A program made the translations under genes and the position numbers. From Acidobacteriaceae bacterium (GTDB lineage: Bacteria > Acidobacteriota > Terriglobia > Terriglobales > Acidobacteriaceae), in contig JANXUR010000021.1 in NCBI GenBank assembly GCA_025356095.1, positions 1-61,306 of the forward strand: a DNA stretch of 61,306 nt. The letters run 5' to 3'. Position 1 is the stretch's first letter. Each line of letters starts with the position of its first letter. The notes below the pieces were generated by a model. It saw only the letters and a list, made by a program, of their open reading frames with translations. It had not been told where the DNA came from and did not search any database. Shown here piece by piece: positions 49,694 to 58,753 of this stretch.

Positions 49694-51955
49694 CTACTTC
49701 CCCCGGCACAGCTTGGCGTCCAGCCCACACGCATTGGTGTACTCTGCCTGCGCTTCGGCGGCTTTGCCGAGGCGCTCCAAGGCAAAGCCCAGATTGGCAT
49801 GACCTTCAGCAAGTTTCGGCTCCAGCCGCAGCGCTTCGCGATAACTCGCCACCGCCTCCGCGAGCCGGTTCGCACGGCTGTAGCAGATTCCCAAAAAGTT
49901 ATGCAGCTTGGCCTCCGCCAAGCCGGAAGCAATCGCTCGCTCTAGATGCGGCAAAGCATCTGCGTAGTCTCTTTGCCGGAAGTACAACATGCCGAGGTCG
50001 CGTTGCGCCAGCCCAAAATTCGGCTGTATCTCCAGCGTCTTCTGATACGCCTCAATCGCCGCCTTCGCCGTTGCCAGATCCGCTGGGCCTGCTCCATCCG
50101 CTTGCGCTTCCAGCGAGGCCAGCGCGTACCACGCCCGATAGTTCTGCGGATTGATGGCAATCGCCTTCCGCAACCATTCGCGTGCGCCAACAAAATCACT
50201 TTGCGCCTGCAATGCGCGTGCGAGCGCCGTCATGGCTTGATCAAAATTCGGATTCAGTTGCAAACAGCTCTTCAACTCCGCAGCAGCGTCGGCCCACTTC
50301 TGCTGACGCAGCGCCGCTTCCCCCAGCATGAACGACACCAGATACATACTGGAATCTTTCTGCGAAACCTCGCGCAATAAATCTTCGCCCGTCGCAAAGT
50401 CCTTCGCCTGAAACGCATCGGCCGCACGCAGAATCGAGTTGAACTCCCATAGCTTGGTCTTGGGGTCGGCAAGATTCGCCAACTGTTGCGCCGAGACTGG
50501 GGAGCGATACGCTACGTAGCCCAGCGCGCGCAACTTCTCCGTCGCCTCGGGACTCACGCCTGCATTCGACGCATTTGCCTGCGCCTCGAACGGCTTCTGC
50601 CGCAGCAGTGCATGCAGCTTGTCGCGCATCACTGACACAATTGCTGCCTTGTCTTCGGCCAGGTTGTGCGCCTCATTCGGATCTTCCACCACGTCATATA
50701 GCTCCGGCACCGGCGCATCAATCAAGCGATAGCGACCTTGCTCCAGCGCATGCAGCGGGCTCCATCCAAACGAGCTGAAGGGATAAAAAGTTTCTGAGTA
50801 GGCTGCCAGTTCGCTGTTGCCAAACAGTGGCTGGCCGCCAACTCCGGGCAGCACTTTGCCAGACAATTGCGCCGAGATCGCGTCCGAGATGCCCGCCAAA
50901 CTCAACAACGTCGGTGCAATCGCGATTGTCTCCACGGGGTCGCTGGCGCGCTTGGCGTTCGCCGGACGTGCCTCGGCATTGTCTTCTTCGGTTTTCGCGG
51001 CAACGCCAGCCTTCGTCGCGTTTGCCGCCTTCGCAGGCTTCACAATCAGCGGAATATGCGTCGTAGCGTGATACAGAAAAAATCCGTGCTCCGATTCGCC
51101 GTGCTCACCCAGCGATTCGCCGTGGTCACTCACAAATACTATGGCCGTATGGTCATATAGGCCGGACTTCTTCAGCCAATCGAACACCCGGCCAATCTGG
51201 CTATCGGCATACGCAATTTCGCCATCGTAAAGGTCATCGGCAAAGTCTGTCTTATACGGCTCTGGCGGATCGTACGGACTGTGCGGATCGTATAAATGCA
51301 GCCAGAAGAAGAACGGTCGCTTCGCGCCTCGTAGCCAGGTCAGCGCGTGGTCTACACTCTCTTCCGCGCGACGATCCACCAGCGCAATGTCGCGATTCAG
51401 AAATTTGTTACCCGCAAACGCATCGTCGTAAGCGTCAAACCCGCGCGACAGCCCCCAACTCCGGTCCAGCACAAACGAACTAACCACCGCGCCGGTCGCA
51501 TATCCGTGAGCGCGGAAGGCTTCCGCAACGTTGCGGAACTTGGGCAACATCGGCGGGCCGGTAAAGTCTTGTACCCCATTTTGAAAAGGGTAGGTACCCG
51601 TGAGAATCGCCGCGTGCGAAGGCCACGTCAGCGGCACCTGCGAAAATGCACGCGTGTATGCGATGCCGTCATAGCAAAGTGAATCGAGAGCCGGAGTAAA
51701 TGACGGCACTCGATTGGCATGGGCTCCATAGCAACCCACGCGGTCGTAGCGTACGGTGTCCAGCGTAATCAGCAGCACATTCGCAGGCCCAGCTGCTGCC
51801 AGCGCCTTCGTTGGCCCCGGCATCAGGCGCTTGCCGGAGGGCGCGTTCTGCGCCACTGCCGATATCAGCAAGGCCGATGCAACCAGGCACGCCCGCACCA
51901 CGCCAGCGATTCGCCGCTTCCGCAGCGCGCTATTGCCGCCGTAGTCGTTGGGCAC
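49694..51955 (-). CDS. Sulfatase-fold hydrolase fused to TPR repeats (1)
   Basis: 753 residues, exported ('ACLVASALLISAVAQNA'). Residues about 55-450 are the alkaline-phosphatase/sulfatase fold: metal site 'NVLLITLDTVRYDRVGCYG', nucleophile region 'VPLTWPSHAAILTGTYP', and 'IVFVSDHGESLGEHGESEHGFFLYHATTHIPLIV'. The position of the formylglycine Cys/Ser is Thr, so classical sulfatase maturation cannot apply; phosphoesterase or transferase activity is possible. Residues about 510-750 are TPRs. GTG at 51955 has AGGAG seven bases upstream and overlaps the end of the second fusion gene, so the two are coupled. Confidence 0.92.
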   Translation of the reverse strand: MPNDYGGNSALRKRRIAGVVRACLVASALLISAVAQNAPSGKRLMPGPTKALAAAGPANVLLITLDTVRYDRVGCYGAHANRVPSFTPALDSLCYDGIAYTRAFSQVPLTWPSHAAILTGTYPFQNGVQDFTGPPMLPKFRNVAEAFRAHGYATGAVVSSFVLDRSWGLSRGFDAYDDAFAGNKFLNRDIALVDRRAEESVDHALTWLRGAKRPFFFWLHLYDPHSPYDPPEPYKTDFADDLYDGEIAYADSQIGRVFDWLKKSGLYDHTAIVFVSDHGESLGEHGESEHGFFLYHATTHIPLIVKPAKAANATKAGVAAKTEEDNAEARPANAKRASDPVETIAIAPTLLSLAGISDAISAQLSGKVLPGVGGQPLFGNSELAAYSETFYPFSSFGWSPLHALEQGRYRLIDAPVPELYDVVEDPNEAHNLAEDKAAIVSVMRDKLHALLRQKPFEAQANASNAGVSPEATEKLRALGYVAYRSPVSAQQLANLADPKTKLWEFNSILRAADAFQAKDFATGEDLLREVSQKDSSMYLVSFMLGEAALRQQKWADAAAELKSCLQLNPNFDQAMTALARALQAQSDFVGAREWLRKAIAINPQNYRAWYALASLEAQADGAGPADLATAKAAIEAYQKTLEIQPNFGLAQRDLGMLYFRQRDYADALPHLERAIASGLAEAKLHNFLGICYSRANRLAEAVASYREALRLEPKLAEGHANLGFALERLGKAAEAQAEYTNACGLDAKLCRGK

Positions 51956-53984
51956 GCTGCATCTCCTGTTCCGCTTCTACATTCTCACCGCTTGCCGCCA
52001 GCACCTTGGCCAGTGACGCATGATTCGCCCCATCTTCCGGTGCCAACTCTACGGCGCGCCTCAACTCGGCCAGTGCTTCCGCAACTTTCTGTTGATAAAG
52101 AAATATCTCACCCAACGCGCGATGCCCCGCAGCGTAGCCGGGATAGACCTCCACCGACTGCCGAAACGCTGCTTCCGCTTCTGCCACTTGATGCAACTGC
52201 AAATACGCCGCACCCAGATTGTAGGCAGCAGAAAAATTCGTGGCATCCACTGCCAGCGCGCGCTTCAGCGTGGTCACTGCATCTTCCAAATGTCCGCTGC
52301 GCGCCTGCGCCAGCCCTAAGTTGTAAACCGCAAGGGCGTAATCGGGACTCAGTTTGAGCACATGCTGAAAGCGCGTAGTCGCGCTTTCAAAATCGCGCAA
52401 CCGGTAGTAGTTCAGCCCCAGCAAATAGTTTGCGGGCACCGAATCCGGCTCTGCCGCCAGCGCCTCTTGCAGCTTGCTCGCCGCCGGCTCGTAGCGGGCA
52501 TGCTGGCTGTCATCCATCGCGCTTGAAACCAAATCATAGACCCGCAGCCGATCCTTCGGATCCGGCAAGTCGCTGGCCTTGGCATTGGCATCGCCGCCCC
52601 CGGAAAACGCCGCGTACCCTAGCGACTTCAACCGCTCGGCTAGCGCTGGATCAAGCCCCACCTTCTGCGCCAGATCCTGACCCGGCGTGTAGTCGTGAAT
52701 CACCTTCTGCAGTTGCACCCGCAGCTCGCCGCCCACCGCTTTCTTCTCCCCAAATAAATTGTGCAACTCGCCGGGGTCGGCAGCAATGTCATATAGTTCG
52801 GGCTTCGGCGCTTCGATAAAGTGGAATCTGCCTTGCTGCAGCCCGCGCAGCTCGCTCCAGTTAAAGTGCAGACGCGGCAGAAAGGTCTCGGCATACAAGC
52901 TGCTGGTCGTTGTTGCAGCCGTGGGATTTGCACCCTTTGCTTCGTGCGCTACCAACAGCGGCAACAGGCTGTGGCCCTGCACTTGCCCCGGTATCGGCAA
53001 AGCCAGCGCCCCCAGTATAGTTGGCATCAAATCCACTGTACTGACGCTGGTCTCCACCACCTCTGGCTTCTCGTTGTTCTTCGCCGCACCAGCCCCCGGC
53101 AACTTCATTATCAGCGGCACATGCAGCGTACTGCGATAGATGAAGAATCCGTGCGTCTGCTCTCCGTGGTCTCCCAGCCCCTCGCCATGGTCGCCGCTCA
53201 GCACGATCAGCGTGTTGTCGTAAAGCTTGTGCTGCTTCAGCCACGCGATCACGCGCCCCACTTGCGCGTCGGCAAAAGCGATCTCGCCATCGTAAAGGGC
53301 ATTCTTGAACTGGCTGGCATACGGCTCTGGCGGACGATACGGCGCGTGCGGGTCATACAAGTGCATCCAGAAAAAGAACGGCTTGGCGGGCCTTTTGCGA
53401 GCGTCCAGAGCGGCGTTTGCAGCCAGCCACTCCAGCGTGCGGTCAGCCACCAGATTCCCCGGCCGCTCCATCTCATCCAAGTTCGATTCCTGCAAGCGGC
53501 TAAAGTCGAAGTGGTCGTAATAAAAATCAAATCCGCGATTCAGCCCAAACCGCGAATCCAGCACCGCCGCTGCTACTACCGCACCGGTGGCATAATCATG
53601 GTCCTTCAGCACGCTAGCCAGCGTGGGCTGCTCCGCATTCAGCACATTCGCGCTAAAGTCGTGCATCCCGCTATACATCGGAAACGTCCCAGTAAACATC
53701 ACCGTATGCGACGGCAGCGTGATCGGCACCGGCGTCACCGCATCGGCGAAGCGAAAACCATCGGCGGCGAGCGCGTCCATGGCCGGGGTACGCCCGCCCT
53801 TATACCCGTAGCAGCCCACATGGTCAGCACGCAGCGTGTCTATCGTAAGGAACAATACATTCGGCTGCTGCGCGCGTGGTTCTGCCAACAGCGTGGGTGC
53901 AGCCGCAGCGGCGCTCGCCGCAAGCGCAATCATGGCAGTGCAAATCAGCAAGCTTTGCCCGGAAAAGGTGGACAACCAGCGCAC
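51930..53984 (-). CDS. Sulfatase-fold hydrolase fused to TPR repeats (2)
   Basis: About 684 residues. GTG at 53984 is preferred: GGGAG stands just upstream and it yields a good signal peptide ('RWLSTFSGQSLLICTAMIALAASAAAAA'). The open frame upstream of it is antisense to the third fusion gene and is not coding. Metal site 'NVLFLTIDTLRADHVGCYGYKGGRTPAMDALAADG', nucleophile region 'TPVPITLPSHTVMFTGTFP' (Thr at the Cys/Ser position), and 'IVLSGDHGEGLGDHGEQTHGFFIYRSTLHVPLIMKLPG'. C-terminal TPRs (about residues 430-680) include 'ANYLLGLNYYRLRDFESATTRFQHVLKLSPDYALAVYNLGLAQARSG'. Confidence 0.92.
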   Translation of the reverse strand: MRWLSTFSGQSLLICTAMIALAASAAAAAPTLLAEPRAQQPNVLFLTIDTLRADHVGCYGYKGGRTPAMDALAADGFRFADAVTPVPITLPSHTVMFTGTFPMYSGMHDFSANVLNAEQPTLASVLKDHDYATGAVVAAAVLDSRFGLNRGFDFYYDHFDFSRLQESNLDEMERPGNLVADRTLEWLAANAALDARKRPAKPFFFWMHLYDPHAPYRPPEPYASQFKNALYDGEIAFADAQVGRVIAWLKQHKLYDNTLIVLSGDHGEGLGDHGEQTHGFFIYRSTLHVPLIMKLPGAGAAKNNEKPEVVETSVSTVDLMPTILGALALPIPGQVQGHSLLPLLVAHEAKGANPTAATTTSSLYAETFLPRLHFNWSELRGLQQGRFHFIEAPKPELYDIAADPGELHNLFGEKKAVGGELRVQLQKVIHDYTPGQDLAQKVGLDPALAERLKSLGYAAFSGGGDANAKASDLPDPKDRLRVYDLVSSAMDDSQHARYEPAASKLQEALAAEPDSVPANYLLGLNYYRLRDFESATTRFQHVLKLSPDYALAVYNLGLAQARSGHLEDAVTTLKRALAVDATNFSAAYNLGAAYLQLHQVAEAEAAFRQSVEVYPGYAAGHRALGEIFLYQQKVAEALAELRRAVELAPEDGANHASLAKVLAASGENVEAEQEMQRAQRLRRQ

Positions 53985-54050
53985 ACGACTCCCAACTAAG
54001 TATAGAAAATGGCCTAGAATGATGCCTTGACTACAGCGATTATAGCTTTG

Positions 54051-55886
54051 ATGCCAACCCGCCCGTTCGATTTGCCCGCCAACCTGCGCCGCAGGATTGC
54101 GCTCGTCATTTTGTGTCTGCTGGCGCATCCGGCGAGTGCCGCCCCCCCAGCCCTCGCAGTCAAACAACCCCTTCAGCCCGCTAGGCCTGACGTCATCCTC
54201 ATCACTGTAGACACCCTGCGCGCCGATCACGTCGGCTGCTACGGCTACGCGCTGGCCAAGACCCCCGCGCTCGACGCGCTCAACGCCGACGGCATCCGTT
54301 TTACCCAAGCCTTCACCCCCAGCCCCATCACCAACACTTCGCATGCCAGCATCCTCACCGGACTGCTGCCTAGCTCGCACGGCGTTACCGACTTCGGCAT
54401 TCCGCTTGCTGGCCACGCCACACTGGCTGAGTTGCTCAAGGCGCAGGGGTACCAGACTGCCGCCTTCATAGGCGCCGTGATTCTCGACAGTGCCACGCTT
54501 TCCCCCGGCTTCGATCGCGGCTTCGACTTTTACGACAACTTTCCCGCAGACGCCCCGGCGATCGCCAAAAACGGCAAACCCACCTCGCGCTTTGGCCGCG
54601 TGGAACGCCGCGCCGATGAAGTGGTCGCCCACGCTGAAGCATGGCTCGCTGCGCATCCCGCCACCAAATCCAGCGGTCCGCGCTTCCTCTGGGTGCATTT
54701 GTATGACCCGCACGATCCCTACGAACCACCCGAGCCTTTCGCCTCGCAGTTCCAGAATCATCCCTACGATGGCGAAATCGCCTACGCCGATTCCGCAATC
54801 GCGCACTTGCTCGACTTCATCAAGAAGCACAACGACTATGACCGCTCGCTCATCGTGGTGACAGGCGACCACGGCGAGGGCCTTGGTGAACACAAAGAGG
54901 AGACCCACGGCATCTTCTTGTACGACTCGACCCTGCACGTACCGCTGATCTTCAAAGTGCCGTTCGCAACGGGCGAGAAGCCGCCGCCAGTATCGCATTG
55001 GCGCGACCCACATTCTCAGGTGCAGACCATTGACATTACACCCACCATCCTCGACTGGCTGAACATCCATGCAGAAACGCAGTTCGACGGCGAATCGCTG
55101 AAGCAGGAAATGCTCACCGGCGACTTCTTAGGCCGCGCATTGCTGGCAGAGACGGATTATCCGCTGCGCTTTGGTTGGGCACCGCTGCGCGCCGTGCGCT
55201 TTCTGGACAAGAAGTTCATCCAAGCGCCGAGGCCTGAGCTATACGATTACGGGTCGGATGCGGGCGAGCAGCACAACATCCTTGGTGCGGGATATGGGCT
55301 ATTGGATGTGCTGAATCGGCTGCGTGCCAAGCAAGTCGCGCCCCAGCCCGCCGAACCCAACCCCCTATACGCTGCCCTACCCGACCCCAAAGACAAAATC
55401 GAAGAGCAGAACCTGCTACACCGCGCCATGATGGCCGGGGCCGACAATCGCACCAACGACGCCCGCCAGTCACTCGAACAGGCTCTCGCGCTCGACGCAA
55501 AATCACCCACCGCACTGCTCCAACTCGGCCAACTCGAACTCGTCACCGACAACTTCCGCAAGGCAGCCGACTACCTTGCCCGCGCCCGCGCCATTCGCCC
55601 TGACGACGCAGCCGCCGCACTGGCGCAAGGCCGCGCACTCGCCAGTCTCGGCGACAACGCCGCCGCCAAAGATGCCCTCGAAGCTACGCTCACGCTGCGC
55701 CCCGGCCAGCTCGACGCCCGCCTGCTGCTCGGCGAAACCTACCTCAAACTCGGCAACGCACCAGCCGCGCTCGACCAATTCGAAGCCGCTGGCCTCCTCG
55801 ACCCTGGCAGCGAAGCCGCGAATAACGGCGCCGCCCGCGCCGCAGCCCTGGCGAAGGCCGCACCACCTGCCACTCCGAAGAGGTAG
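54051..55886 (+). CDS. Sulfatase-fold hydrolase fused to TPR repeats (3)
   Basis: 611 residues, divergent from the second fusion with about 66 bases between starts, so the promoters share that space. Signal peptide 'RRRIALVILCLLAHPASAA'. Metal site 'DVILITVDTLRADHVGCYGYALAKTPALDALNADG'. The nucleophile region is 'TPSPITNTSHASILTGLLP', where the usual Pro is also lost (Thr-Asn-Thr-Ser-His). 'LIVVTGDHGEGLGEHKEETHGIFLYDSTLHVPLIF' completes the site. The TPR part (about 455-600) is shorter than in the other two. Near the C terminus Ala content is high. ATG at 54051 is chosen; a TTG at 54027 is possible. Confidence 0.92.
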   Translation: MPTRPFDLPANLRRRIALVILCLLAHPASAAPPALAVKQPLQPARPDVILITVDTLRADHVGCYGYALAKTPALDALNADGIRFTQAFTPSPITNTSHASILTGLLPSSHGVTDFGIPLAGHATLAELLKAQGYQTAAFIGAVILDSATLSPGFDRGFDFYDNFPADAPAIAKNGKPTSRFGRVERRADEVVAHAEAWLAAHPATKSSGPRFLWVHLYDPHDPYEPPEPFASQFQNHPYDGEIAYADSAIAHLLDFIKKHNDYDRSLIVVTGDHGEGLGEHKEETHGIFLYDSTLHVPLIFKVPFATGEKPPPVSHWRDPHSQVQTIDITPTILDWLNIHAETQFDGESLKQEMLTGDFLGRALLAETDYPLRFGWAPLRAVRFLDKKFIQAPRPELYDYGSDAGEQHNILGAGYGLLDVLNRLRAKQVAPQPAEPNPLYAALPDPKDKIEEQNLLHRAMMAGADNRTNDARQSLEQALALDAKSPTALLQLGQLELVTDNFRKAADYLARARAIRPDDAAAALAQGRALASLGDNAAAKDALEATLTLRPGQLDARLLLGETYLKLGNAPAALDQFEAAGLLDPGSEAANNGAARAAALAKAAPPATPKR

Positions 55887-55953
55887 CCGCATTTCCGACT
55901 CCTCAAAGCGGTGTCATTCTCAGCGCAGCAGTCGAAGAACCCCTACACTCTTG

Positions 55954-55985
55954 AATATTCTTGACACTCTTGACACTCCTGATAC
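55954..55985. repeat. 9-bp tandem repeat
   Basis: CTTGACACT occurs twice, followed by CCTGATACT and a partial CCTGAC. It lies between the third sulfatase-fold gene and the acyltransferase-like gene. The TTGACA strings it contains are probably incidental, but could act as -35-like boxes. Confidence 0.7.
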
Positions 55986-56106
55986 TCCTGACCCATCCGC
56001 CGCGCGCGCTTGAAGCACAATTCTTGCTGCGAACGCCACCCCTGCCATTTATACTCGCCAGTCAGCGAGAATCAGCACCACGCGACGCCGAAATCATCCA
56101 ACCCTC

Positions 56107-57354
56107 ATGGCCCTTACTAAGCCCTCACGCCTCGCCTACATTGACTGGATGCGCGGCTTCGCCTGCATCTTCATGTTCCAAACTCACTGCTACGACGCGT
56201 GGCTCGGCGGCGATGCGCGCCATTCGCAACTCATAGAGTGGTCGCAGCGCGGCGGCACTCTGCCCGCGCCGCTCTTTCTGTCGCTCGCGGGCGTTGGCTT
56301 CGCCTTCATCACCAGCAAACTGCGCGCCGAAGGCTTGAGCGCCGCGCAAACCTTCCGCTTCACCCTGAAGCGGGGCGCGGAAATCTTCGCCATCGGCCTC
56401 AGCTTCCGCTTATTCGAATTTGCCCTCGGCCTCGGCTGGGCTCCGTGGACCGACCTGTTCCGCGTGGATGTTTTGAACATGATTGGCCTTTCTATGATGG
56501 CGATGGCGGTGATGAATTTCGCCGCAGCGAAAATCGCCAACCTCATCCGCGGATGGGCGCCCTCTGCTAACCGCCCGCAGTCGGCGGTTGGGGTGGGGAG
56601 CGACGCACAACTCTCGCGCCTGCGCACCGTCAGCGCGTGGATGGCACTCGCCACCGCACTATCCATTTCCGCACTCGCTCCGATGATGTGGACGCTATGG
56701 CGCCCCCGCTGGCTACCCTGGGAGCTAGAGACCTACATCAACGGTGTGCATATCTACGACAAACCCCAGCCTTGGCTCTTCCCTATGTTTCCGTGGATGG
56801 GCCTCGCGTTCATCGGTTTGGCCGGTGGCTTCGTCATCGGCAGCGATTGGGCCAAGAGGAATGAAGTGCGCCTGGCAAACATCGCGGGCGCGCTCGGCGT
56901 CGCACTGTTCTTCGGCACCGAGTATCTCGTCCGCGGACTCAGCGCGCTCGGCTTCCAAGTCTATCCCACTGAAAGCTACGATTTTTGGCACACCAGCGTT
57001 GACTTCTTTGTGATTCGAGTAGGCCTGTTACTCATGGTGTTGTGGATCGGATTCGCCTGGTGCCGCTGGGGTTGGGGCGCACGGCCGTTGTTACCCGGTA
57101 AGTTGGGCGAACGTCTCGCGGTCCGGCCGCTCATCTCGCTCGGCCAAAACTCGCTGATGGTCTATTGGGTCCACATAGAAATGGTCTACGGACTGTTCAC
57201 CATTCTTAAACCACGCGCTGCGACCATCAGCCAAGCTACCATGGGCCTGTTCGTCATCTTCGTCGCCATGTTAGTAATGACCAAAGCCCGCTTCGCCATG
57301 CGCGGCCGGTGGAAAGAAGTACCGACCTGGGTGGGGCTGGGCATTACGGCTTAG
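56107..57354 (+). CDS. DUF1624/heparan-acetyltransferase-like membrane protein
   Basis: 415 residues with about ten hydrophobic segments. The start 'RLAYIDWMRGFACIFMFQTHCYDAWLG' is the hallmark of the DUF1624/HGSNAT-catalytic and related acyltransferase families, in which a membrane His/Asp site moves acetyl groups to cell-surface sugars. 'LPAPLFLSLAGVGFAFI' and 'FRVDVLNMIGLSMMAMAV' follow in order, and 'LISLGQNSLMVYWVHIEMVYG' near the end is typical. It probably O- or N-acetylates an envelope glycan; the substrate is unknown. Confidence 0.82.
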   Translation: MALTKPSRLAYIDWMRGFACIFMFQTHCYDAWLGGDARHSQLIEWSQRGGTLPAPLFLSLAGVGFAFITSKLRAEGLSAAQTFRFTLKRGAEIFAIGLSFRLFEFALGLGWAPWTDLFRVDVLNMIGLSMMAMAVMNFAAAKIANLIRGWAPSANRPQSAVGVGSDAQLSRLRTVSAWMALATALSISALAPMMWTLWRPRWLPWELETYINGVHIYDKPQPWLFPMFPWMGLAFIGLAGGFVIGSDWAKRNEVRLANIAGALGVALFFGTEYLVRGLSALGFQVYPTESYDFWHTSVDFFVIRVGLLLMVLWIGFAWCRWGWGARPLLPGKLGERLAVRPLISLGQNSLMVYWVHIEMVYGLFTILKPRAATISQATMGLFVIFVAMLVMTKARFAMRGRWKEVPTWVGLGITA

Positions 57355-57470
57355 GCCTGCTGGCGTGACCCAACCCGGAAACTCAAGACTGGTCTTCGCG
57401 ACTCCGTCGTTCATCGGCTTTGCCCCCCCTTATAGCCCCGCCCTTACAGCCCCGCCCTTACAATAGATCT

Positions 57471-58586
57471 GTGCCCTCCCCCGAACTTATTCACGCTCCC
57501 AATCTCGTACGCCTGCGCTGGCTCGTCCACGGATTCAGCACCCGCACCGGCGGCTTTTCCACCGTGTACGCGCCTGCGGAAGTACCCGCTGACACACCCG
57601 CTGACGTACCCGCTGACGCACCGCAGGACGGCCCCCAAACTGCCGACTCCCAAAAGCGGATCGCCAACGAACACGCCCACCGGGGTTCAGACCGGGTGCC
57701 CCGTCCAATCTCCGCTTGGGCGGGGTCTCCTCCACAAGTCGCCCCTCAAGGCCCCGAAAAGCCCAGCGACCTCAACCTCGGCTTCACCGACCACGACCGC
57801 CCGGCCACCGTCCGCCGCAACCGCGAAGCATTCCTCACCTCTCTCGGTGCGACTCGCCCAGCGACTCTCTCAGCCACTCGCGGCAAGCCGTCTCAGCCTT
57901 GGCCGCTCATCACCCTTCGTCAGGTGCACTCTGACCTCATCCACACCATTGACCGCAAGACCGCCAAGCAGTTCGCCGAATCCGCCACCGCAACCCGAAA
58001 ATCGCCACGCTTGGTTGGCGACGGCCTGATCACCAACGTCCCCGGTATCGTGCTGGCGGTGCAGGCGGCGGATTGCCTGCCCATCATCCTCGTGGACCCC
58101 AAGCACCACGCCATCGGCGTCTTCCACGCCGGTTGGCGCGGCACTCTTAAGCGGATCGCGGCCAAGGGTGCAGGCCGCATGATGGCCGCCTATGGCACTC
58201 GTTTCAACGACTTGCGCGTAGTCATCGGTCCAGGAATTGGCTCCTGTTGTTACAACGTGGGCGAAGAAGTTCAGGAAAAATTTGAGTCGCAATTCCCTTG
58301 GGCCGGGCAGGTGATTCAAGAGGTCGAAGACGAGGAGGGCTTACACCACAAATATCCCATGCTCTTCCTCAACCAGCGCGCCCCCGGCCACGCCCCCATG
58401 ATCACCAAGCTGATGCTGAACCTAGCAGAGGCTAACCGATTGCAATTATTGGACTTAGGGGTTAATCCATCGGATATTTATGTGGTCCCGAATTGCACCT
58501 CCTGCAATCCATCTCGATTCTTTTCGCATCGCGCCGCGTTTGGCCGCACCGGTCGCCTGATGGGAGCTGTCGCCCTGCGGCCCTAG
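57471..58586 (+). CDS. pgeF: Peptidoglycan editing factor PgeF (YfiH/laccase-domain)
   Basis: PgeF removes wrongly incorporated amino acids from muropeptide precursors and has multicopper-oxidase-like chemistry. Metal and catalytic residues are seen: His in 'TLRQVHSDLIH', Cys in 'VQAADCLPIILVD' and His in 'IGVFHAGWRGTLKRIAAKG'. 'IGPGIGSCCYNVGEEV' and the C-terminal 'CTSCNPSRFFSHRA' are conserved. An unusual insertion of about 65 residues sits between 'GGFSTVY' and 'SDLNLGFTDHDRP', beginning with PAD-type repeats encoded by a 12-bp tandem array. The start is uncertain: GTG at 57471 (chosen) or TTG at 57420, neither with a good ribosome-binding site. Confidence 0.92.
   Translation: MPSPELIHAPNLVRLRWLVHGFSTRTGGFSTVYAPAEVPADTPADVPADAPQDGPQTADSQKRIANEHAHRGSDRVPRPISAWAGSPPQVAPQGPEKPSDLNLGFTDHDRPATVRRNREAFLTSLGATRPATLSATRGKPSQPWPLITLRQVHSDLIHTIDRKTAKQFAESATATRKSPRLVGDGLITNVPGIVLAVQAADCLPIILVDPKHHAIGVFHAGWRGTLKRIAAKGAGRMMAAYGTRFNDLRVVIGPGIGSCCYNVGEEVQEKFESQFPWAGQVIQEVEDEEGLHHKYPMLFLNQRAPGHAPMITKLMLNLAEANRLQLLDLGVNPSDIYVVPNCTSCNPSRFFSHRAAFGRTGRLMGAVALRP
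57582..57629 (+). repeat. 12-bp tandem repeat inside pgeF
   Basis: Four units (GTACCCGCTGAC, ACACCCGCTGAC, GTACCCGCTGAC, GCACCGCAGGAC) encode VPAD, TPAD, VPAD and APQD. The length is a multiple of three, so changes in copy number keep the frame. Just upstream of the gene (57431-57463) the string CAGCCCCGCCCTTA is also duplicated. Confidence 0.9.
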
Positions 58587-58597
58587 CAATTTCGCTA

Positions 58598-58627
58598 CCC
58601 TTGGGGGCCCGGCCAGGCCCCCAAGGG
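58598..58627 (+). terminator. Terminator of pgeF
   Basis: A perfect 12-bp stem CCCTTGGGGGCC/GGCCCCCAAGGG with a six-base loop starts 11 bases after the pgeF stop and is followed by TTACCTTTTCC. Confidence 0.8.
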
Positions 58628-58680
58628 TTACCTTTTCCGTCACTTTTTCAGGCCCTCCCCTTGCGCGAAGTGCCTCAAAA

Positions 58681-58738
58681 ATGAGAACTTATCTCATATT
58701 CACCGGAGCATCCGCTGGCTCCGGCTGTCCTATTTTTT
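58681..58738 (+). promoter_or_regulatory. Structured leader of the HU gene
   Basis: Two hairpins stand in a row before the HU start: ATGAGA/TCTCAT (58681-58697) and CCGGAGC/GCTCCGG (58703-58724). The second is followed nine bases later by a run of six T. This order resembles an attenuator or a protein-binding leader, but could also be the tail of the pgeF terminator region. Confidence 0.4.
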
Positions 58739-58753
58739 ACGGAGCCAATGACA

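Noticed and set aside
53985-55070. N-terminal extension of the second sulfatase-fold gene
   Set aside because: It is antisense to the third sulfatase-fold gene, has low-quality composition, and the exported start at 53984 has a ribosome-binding site.
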